NCBI GenBank assembly: GCA_026645575.1
Contig: JAPKMW010000134.1
Location: forward strand, 1-25,578
Length of the DNA stretch: 25,578 bases
Direction: 5' to 3'
Source: Caldilineaceae bacterium
GTDB taxonomy: Bacteria > Chloroflexota > Anaerolineae > Caldilineales > Caldilineaceae
Within the stretch, counting starts at the first letter, position 1; each line of letters begins with the position of its first letter. The notes beneath the pieces are model-generated. The model was not told the DNA's origin. It saw only the letters and a list, made by a program, of their open reading frames with translations, and searched no databases. A program made the translations under genes and the position numbers. Below, in pieces: positions 21,101 to 25,578 of the stretch.

Positions 21101-23799
21101 TGACCATTTGCATCTGCGGCAGGCCAGCCATAGATACGTTCCGCCGCCTGATTCCAACTCTGGATCTGCGTCGCCATATCGGTGACAATCACGGCGTCGC
21201 CAACAGCTTTTTGTAAACTGGCATGGTAGCGCAGTTGTCGTTCTTGTTCCTTGCGCTCGGTGATGTCGCGGAGAATGCAGACCAGGCCATTGTTATTGAT
21301 CAAGCCAATGCTAAGTTCAGCATCAAACGTAGCGCCGTCACACCGTTGGCCGTGAAATTCAATCTGTCCCGTCTTTGTCTCAGCGATCACCTGCTGAATG
21401 AGCCGTGTAATGGTATCGATATCGGTTGGTACAATAAAGTCGCATAGGGTTTTCTGCCCCGATTCAGCCAGATCATGACCGACAAGATGATAAAAGGCGG
21501 CATTGGCCTGGTGGATGTGTAGATCGGCATCGATCAGGAGAATGCCATCAGCGCTGTTGTGCAAAATGGCTTCAACTCGCTCTTTGGCTGCTTGGAGTTG
21601 AACCGTGCGCACCTGCACCAGGTCTTCCAATTGATTGACATATTGGGCCTTTTCCAACGCCAGCGCGGTATAGCGGGCAAAGGTTTGGAGATTGGCGACA
21701 TCTTTGGGTTGAAACCGCCCTGCCGTTGCGCTGTCCACAATCAGCAGCCCAGTCGGCTCCCCGTGGACAACAATCTGCACGCCCAAACTGGAACGCACCC
21801 AGGCCGTCACCGGGAAAGTGCGCCAGCCTGGTTCGGTCGCCGTGTCGCTAACCAGGTAGTAGCTAGGGCCATCACCACTTGGGGCATACATACCCCTGTC
21901 CAGCAAGACCGGATTCGCCCGAAAGAAGGCTTCGGCTTCGGCGGAATGGCCGCGCAAATAGGCCACACGGCCCTGGTTGCCTTCATAAAGAACGATAGTG
22001 CCGGCCTCGCTGGGAATGACCGTAGCGCTATAATCCAGAATCCGTTGCATGGTCGTATCAATATTGGGCGACGTAGTGAGTGCTGCCAAACTATCGCGCA
22101 GGGCTTCGGCCAATAGGCGTTGTTCGCGTTCAGCCTTTTCCATGGCCTTGCGTCCTGTAATATCAATATGAGCGACAATCACGCGCCTGGGTGCGCTCTC
22201 TGCCAAAGGCGTTACGCGCAGCATAAACCAATACTCGTGCGGGGTGAAACAGGGGTACTCCAACGAAAACAGATCTTGTTCACCAGCGATCACGGCGCGG
22301 ATCCCGGCAGCAACAGCAGCAGCCTCGGCAGCCTGCGGCCCGGTTGCCCTATCGCAGACCGTCAAGTAGTTTGTGCCGAGGTAATCGTTGTCGGCAAGCG
22401 CAGCGCCGGCAAAAGCTTTCCAACGTTGATTAACGGTCAGGATAACGCCATCAGGAGCCAACACAGCCGTATTCGCTGGAAAAGCATCTAAAATGGCGCG
22501 GAGGAAGTGTTGCATCTCTTCAACGGTGGCGACATATTGGGCCAGATCATCCACCAATTGCCGCTGTTGCAACGCCACGGTCAGTTGATTGGCAATCTGC
22601 AGCGCCATGTTCTGCTGTTCCGGCGTAAAATAGTGGGGCGTAGCAGCGTTTAAGACGAGCATGCCTAGGGGGCCGCCATGATGACTGAAGAGTGCGCGCA
22701 GGGAAGAACGCATACCATCCTGTCGCACACGGCGGTAAGCATTACTAGAGGCAGGCAAGGTTTCCAGGTCATTGATCACCGAAACTTGCTCTGCACCAAA
22801 GCCTTCTAAAAAGCCGGACGATATCGGGTAACAGTCGCCTGCCTTGATCACGGAAGGGGAAGTGGATTCCATCGCCAAAATGAGGACTTCGTTCTTGGTA
22901 AGATCAAAGAGCAGCGCGCCGGCTTGTTCACACCCCAAAAGAAGACGAATCTGTTTGAGCGCGCCTGTCATGATCTCGGCAATGGAAGTGGCATTGATGA
23001 TACCCAGATCGATCTCATGCAGGATCTCTAGCCGCTGGGTGTACTGTTTTAATGCTTCCTCAGCCGCTTTGTGCGCCGAAATTTCCTGGCTTGTGCCAAA
23101 ACCCATATAGGGCTGCCGTGCCGCGCCTTCCCCACGAAAGTAGACTTGGGCCTGGATCGCCAACCAATGCACCGAGCCATCAGGATGAATCACCCGATAT
23201 TCGGTTACAGAACGGCCATCATTGGCAGGGTCTAGTGTCAACGCAATCTCTGCCCCAAGACGTTGTACATCCTCCGGGTGCACCTGCTTGAGTACCATCT
23301 CCAGGGTTACTGTATCCTGGGTAAAGCCATAATGCTGACGCGCCTGTGCATCAAAACGAATGATATTGGTGGCCAGCTCATGTTGCCACTTGCCCAAATT
23401 GCTGGCACTGAGCGCCAGCCGCGCCCACTCGGCGCTTTCCCGTTCGGCTGCTTCCGCCTGTTTACGCGCCGTAATATCCACCGAGAAAATCATCAACCCT
23501 TCCAGAACTGGGATGGCTTTGAGTTCAAACCAGGCCGACGAACCATCAGGGTAGGAAAATTCATTCTCCATCTTCGCCATTGTCCGTTCGGCCATACAGC
23601 GCTGCAACATGGCAAAGAGTGCGGTTGTTTCAATGGCCGGGTAGCGTTCTTGCATGGTATAGCCGAGTAATGTTTCTTTGGCGCGTTGGGCATGACGGGC
23701 GGAACTCTCGTTGAGATAGCAGTAACGCCAGTCAAAGTCGATGATCTGGCAACCCTCCAGCAGGTTATCAAGAATGTAGTAGTCATACACAGCAAGCAT
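18103..23799 (-). CDS. Giant soluble multi-PAS/GAF sensor histidine kinase
   Basis: This 1898-residue protein has no membrane segment. My reading, in order with approximate residues: PAS (1-112), PAS (118-245), GAF (258-420), PAS (430-550), GAF (565-717), PAS (747-847), PAS (857-967), PAS (987-1097), PAS (1114-1224), GAF (1250-1400), PAS (1420-1527), PAS (1543-1650), HisKA and HATPase. Many modules end in DITERK-type PAC motifs. The phosphoacceptor is H1685 in MASHEFRTPLAT. ATP binding is intact, with N1803 in LLSNAIKYSP, then RDEGIGIPP, then GTGLGLVITKE. Three modules start with near-copies of ESEARYRLLAEN, evidence of internal duplication. AGAGG precedes the ATG by about seven bases. It is divergent from a NarL-type regulator, its probable partner. 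Each GAF/PAS could sense a small ligand, haem, flavin or redox state; none can be assigned. Confidence 0.92.
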   Translation of the reverse strand: MLAVYDYYILDNLLEGCQIIDFDWRYCYLNESSARHAQRAKETLLGYTMQERYPAIETTALFAMLQRCMAERTMAKMENEFSYPDGSSAWFELKAIPVLEGLMIFSVDITARKQAEAAERESAEWARLALSASNLGKWQHELATNIIRFDAQARQHYGFTQDTVTLEMVLKQVHPEDVQRLGAEIALTLDPANDGRSVTEYRVIHPDGSVHWLAIQAQVYFRGEGAARQPYMGFGTSQEISAHKAAEEALKQYTQRLEILHEIDLGIINATSIAEIMTGALKQIRLLLGCEQAGALLFDLTKNEVLILAMESTSPSVIKAGDCYPISSGFLEGFGAEQVSVINDLETLPASSNAYRRVRQDGMRSSLRALFSHHGGPLGMLVLNAATPHYFTPEQQNMALQIANQLTVALQQRQLVDDLAQYVATVEEMQHFLRAILDAFPANTAVLAPDGVILTVNQRWKAFAGAALADNDYLGTNYLTVCDRATGPQAAEAAAVAAGIRAVIAGEQDLFSLEYPCFTPHEYWFMLRVTPLAESAPRRVIVAHIDITGRKAMEKAEREQRLLAEALRDSLAALTTSPNIDTTMQRILDYSATVIPSEAGTIVLYEGNQGRVAYLRGHSAEAEAFFRANPVLLDRGMYAPSGDGPSYYLVSDTATEPGWRTFPVTAWVRSSLGVQIVVHGEPTGLLIVDSATAGRFQPKDVANLQTFARYTALALEKAQYVNQLEDLVQVRTVQLQAAKERVEAILHNSADGILLIDADLHIHQANAAFYHLVGHDLAESGQKTLCDFIVPTDIDTITRLIQQVIAETKTGQIEFHGQRCDGATFDAELSIGLINNNGLVCILRDITERKEQERQLRYHASLQKAVGDAVIVTDMATQIQSWNQAAERIYGWPAADANGQLASSVLQTQFASPDERSYHVARLHAQGWWQAEVVQLHRDGHLLHILSSVALVYDERGASIGIVAVNHDITERKLAEDALQKAAAEIFELYNNAPCGYHSLDPDGVIVEINDTELRWLGYNRAEVVGKRRLLDFLTPESQLIFHQNFPLFKARGWIEDLQYEFVRKNGSTFPVLLSSKAIYDEQGQFLTSYSNIFDITPLQQAQRALVESEARYRLLAENVKDVIGKLSFPNGIRTFVTPSCYHLLGYTPDELVGQVALDLVHPDDRAATVTAMMQALNRDRSSFEIVQRFRHKAGHYLWVEVTNSIVRDPETGTPLEIVGVIRDITERKRVEVLQEARAAEEHEFQEYLRALHEITIELTQLEQMNVFYRRTVELGLAYFKLDRLALFTFDPRTGLAGGAYGTDPHGRVIDEHGIRFIPSPDGLLQSAFTSSERFSFQENVPLFFNHQVVGQGWNVATVLWNGAERLGWLVADNLLSQKPASKPMLDILRLYALTVGTLLAQKQAQFALRESEQRYRLLAENISDVVVETTPDAEFLYVSPSCQTVLGYEPVDLIGQLALDYMHPDDLPLANQAFLATQTVDHPVATMVVRFRHRDGRYFWLETMIRAIHTEKIGMIEKYVGSARNISDRKAAELALKESEANYRLLVETMRSGLLVYDADDRLTYVNDRACEMVGYARAEMLGTRPYDSLNDEAAQKVKAHLVERRGQEVEPYEVVTYHQDGTPLHLLLSGTPLLDKQGDYNGSLLVITDITVQKQAEETLRQALVKEKELSELKSRFVSMASHEFRTPLATILALTETIRAYRHKLSDAQIQQRLARIIEQVDHLKDIMEDVLLLAQMQARRAQFNPVAQDLDVLCRTLVEEFQGRTDVKHQLIYHAAPGDYTIQLDPKLMRQIISNLLSNAIKYSPAQKPVQIMLTHRQNQCFLQVRDEGIGIPPADLPHLFEPFHRAGNVGVIAGTGLGLVITKEAIELHNGLIIVESQLDQGTTFTVQLPNQS

Positions 23800-24041
23800 G
23801 AGCGACCTCTATCAACAATTGTTCAATGCCGATACATACAAAAGTCCGAAAAGATAAACAATTTTACCTATTGAAAACTTAGTGTGTTTTCACTAAAATC
23901 CAATCTTTGGCGGTTACATACACAGTTGCTGTACTGTAAACGCGTAATATCTGTACGATAAGACTTACGCACATCTTTATGTCGATCGTTTCCCGGCGGG
24001 TGCTGCAAAAGTCCTACCATTAGCAAGGAGTTGAAAGCGAC
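23800..24041. other. Divergent control region of the kinase and regulator genes
   Basis: About 240 bases separate the two divergent starts. The AT-rich left half carries likely promoters for both strands, and the right half is a GC-richer leader for the plus-strand regulator. No coding frame was recognised. Confidence 0.5.
23871..23899 (+). promoter_or_regulatory. Probable promoter of the NarL-type regulator gene
   Basis: TTGAAA (23871-23876) and TAAAAT (23894-23899) are spaced by 17 bases. The spacer includes TTAGTG, six bases, then CACTAA, a small inverted repeat that could be an operator. The untranslated leader would be about 135 bases. Confidence 0.45.
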
Positions 24042-24695
24042 ATGATCCGCGTTTTGCTGGTAGACGATCACGACCTAGTCCGCGAAGGACTAAGTCAAAT
24101 TATTCAAACAACGACTGATATGGTGGTTGTCGGGGAAGCAGCCAATGGGCAAAATGCCATGACCTTGCTGCGCAAACAAAGCTTTGATATTGTTTTAATG
24201 GATATTGCGCTGCCTGGGCAAAATGGGTTGCACTGGCTGAAGTTGATCAAAATTGAACAACCCCGCCTGCCGGTTCTGATGTTAACCATGTATGATGAAC
24301 AACAATACGCTGTCCGCTGTATGCGCGCCGGCGCCGCCGGTTACTTAACCAAACGACATGCCAGCACAGAACTCTTGACCGCCATTCGGCGCATTGCAGT
24401 CGGTCAAAAATATATTACGCCCACGGTTGGCGCCGAATTGGCAAGAGCTTTAGAGCGTCACAGCCGCCCTTCGTCAGTGATGGAATTGCTCTCTGATCGG
24501 GAGTTGGAAGTGCTGCTTTTGTTAACCGATGGACACTCGGTCAGTGATATTGCTTCCCAGTTGACATTAAGCGTCAAAACAGTTAGCACCTATCGCAGCC
24601 GGCTCTTAGAGAAATTACATATGAACAGCAACGCCGAATTGATTCGCTATGCGTTGCAAGAAGGGCTTACACCAACAAGCGCTTCGCCAACTTAG
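24042..24695 (+). CDS. NarL/FixJ-family response regulator with LuxR-type DNA-binding domain
   Basis: The 217-residue regulator has a receiver domain (residues 1-120) with VDDHD, phosphoacceptor D54 (IVLMDIALPG), the switch threonine in MLTMYD and the lysine in GYLTKRHAS. The LuxR helix-turn-helix (about 148-210) reads LLSDRELEVLLLLTDGHSVSDIASQL, then KTVSTYRSRLLEKLHM, the standard dimerising recognition region. AAGGAG lies about 12 bases before the ATG, slightly long spacing. It is divergent from the giant multi-PAS kinase, so phosphorylation by that kinase is the simplest reading. Its targets are unknown. Confidence 0.92.
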   Translation: MIRVLLVDDHDLVREGLSQIIQTTTDMVVVGEAANGQNAMTLLRKQSFDIVLMDIALPGQNGLHWLKLIKIEQPRLPVLMLTMYDEQQYAVRCMRAGAAGYLTKRHASTELLTAIRRIAVGQKYITPTVGAELARALERHSRPSSVMELLSDRELEVLLLLTDGHSVSDIASQLTLSVKTVSTYRSRLLEKLHMNSNAELIRYALQEGLTPTSASPT

Positions 24696-24721
24696 CTCAT
24701 AAAAATATAATTTGAGACACC

Positions 24722-24767
24722 GCTCTTGGCGAGTCCGTGACTCGCCAAGAGCAGGCTGAGTAGTTGC
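24722..24767. repeat. GTCCGTGA-capped hairpin after the regulator gene
   Basis: GCTCTTGGCGAGTC (24722-24735) and GACTCGCCAAGAGC (24739-24752) are perfect 14-base arms around CGT. CTGAGTAGTTGC (24756-24767) follows, matching CTGAGTAATTAC of the palindrome at 12405-12470 at 10 of 12 bases. It starts 26 bases after the regulator stop and could serve as a terminator, though no T-run follows. Confidence 0.7.
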
Positions 24768-24876
24768 GCCTGAAAAGGCTGATGACATACTTGTAGATGC
24801 AGTTTGTAACCACACCAGCTTGTGCGATTTACGAGGCCGTGTGGTTACAAACCGCACCTACGATACCTTTTCGGAC
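24768..24876. repeat. Imperfect palindrome with GTTTGTAACCACAC arms
   Basis: The 22-base arms at 24794-24815 and 24839-24860 agree at 20 positions, including an exact GTTTGTAACCACAC core. Outside them, CTGAAAAGG faces CCTTTTCGG. The loop is 23 bases. It directly follows the hairpin at 24722-24767, and the pair may form one composite element. Confidence 0.65.
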
Positions 24877-24889
24877 CGTTTCTTAGAGA

Positions 24890-25564
24890 CTACAGCCCGA
24901 TGATCCTTGGCGGGTTTGTTTGATTAGTCGGCTCCAAGATTGGTATGATGACGGTGATCGTCACCCCTTCCTGCTGCTGATCATCAAACTGGATTGCCCC
25001 CCCGTGAAAGGCGACAGACTCTTTCACAACCGCCAAATCCAAGCCAAGGATAGCAACGGTTTCTACTGTCGAAGGCTGCTGTAAGGCCGCAAAAAAGCGT
25101 TGCCGTTCAGGAGCAGGCATACTGGTATCTTGGTCACGGACACTGACAACACATGCTGTTGGGCTGCTGCTTATGGTGAACAGAATCGTACTGCCTTTTG
25201 GTGAAACCTTGATCGCATGAGTAAGAAGATTACTGGCAATTAACTGTAACAAGCGCACGTCAACCCCGGTGATCTCGCGCTCCTCACTTTGTAGTTGTAG
25301 GTGACAGCGCTCCCCGTAAATCGTTTGACAATCGCTTTGGAGACGCTGTAAAAACGGCTGAACAACCACCATCCCAGGGGTGCGGTTGAATGCGCCGGTT
25401 TCGACTTGTGCAATCACGAGTAGATCATCCAACATGCGTAACAGCAGATACACCGAGGATTCAATACGGGTTAACTGCATTTGCCGACGATTTGCATCCA
25501 TCAGTTCCATATGATTATAATTGACCCCAGAAACTAGACCACATGTTAAGATACTAAGCAGCAA
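24890..25564 (-). pseudogene. Degenerate C-terminal part of a histidine kinase (frame broken at the right edge)
   Basis: About 224 residues remain. The second half of a HisKA helix pair (ARG/GLU-rich IESSVYLLLRMLDDLLVIAQVETG-like segment at 34-57) is followed by a HATPase domain. Key ATP-binding residues are lost. The Mg-binding Asn of the N box is His116 (NLLTHAIK), the G1 box reads DQDTS (144-148) instead of DxGxG, and the G2 box reads AILGLDLAVV without the GTGLGL glycines. The phosphoacceptor H box is not in this frame. An in-frame TGA (25567-25565) lies directly before the first codon, and an alternative frame from the edge (starting Thr-Pro) stops at 25546. Translation could begin at TTG 25564 or ATG 25510, but neither has a convincing ribosome site. 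It is most likely a decaying gene. A translated pseudokinase that modulates its neighbours is the alternative. It continues beyond the window. Confidence 0.65.
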
Positions 25565-25578
25565 TCATGTGGAGGGGT

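Overview
The window reads as part of a chromosome from a free-living bacterium. My best guess is a Chloroflexota member of the Anaerolineae/Caldilineae type. This is inferred from the gene mix: a giant soluble multi-PAS/GAF histidine kinase, a PAC2 protein, a bacterial AGPS-like ether-lipid enzyme, and a ThuA/PhyH/Gfo-Idh-MocA/sulfatase catabolic block. The DNA is moderately GC-rich by eye, with many palindromic intergenic repeats. No rRNA, tRNA, CRISPR array, transposase or phage gene was seen.

Layout. (1) 1-420: the first codons of a minus-strand gene leaving the window, a C-terminal remnant of a yqeC-like gene, and a stem-loop repeat. (2) 445-2187 (-): alkylglycerone-phosphate synthase-like FAD enzyme. 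(3) 2398-5727 (+): a compact arsenic-type resistance module. It has an ArsR repressor, a flavoprotein oxidoreductase with a tail of five Cys-Cys pairs, and an overlapping MFS transporter. Near-identical palindromic operators sit in the promoters of arsR and of the flavoprotein. (4) 5797-12296 (-): a catabolic block of ThuA protein, PhyH dioxygenase, DUF169 protein, sulfatase, Gfo/Idh/MocA oxidoreductase, a second PhyH dioxygenase and a small secreted protein. A different hairpin lies in most of the gaps. (5) 12636-14848 (-): an unrecognised 235-residue protein and a PAC2-family protein, separated by repeat-rich DNA. (6) 15320-17751 (-): a secreted trypsin-CAP fusion whose stop codon overlaps (ATGA) the start of a receiver-only response regulator. 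A stand-alone OmpR/PhoB-type winged-helix protein follows. (7) 18103-24695: a 1898-residue soluble hybrid-input histidine kinase (about nine PAS and three GAF domains) divergent from a NarL/LuxR-type response regulator, probably its partner. (8) 24890-25578 (-): the C-terminal part of a second histidine kinase whose ATP-binding motifs are eroded and whose frame is broken near the phosphoacceptor region.

The best candidates for something little described are three. The first is the ArsR/Cys-tailed flavoprotein/MFS module with its two operators. The second is the translationally coupled secreted protease-CAP/receiver pair with a separate DNA-binding protein. The third is a family of intergenic palindromes sharing a GTCCGTGA cap.
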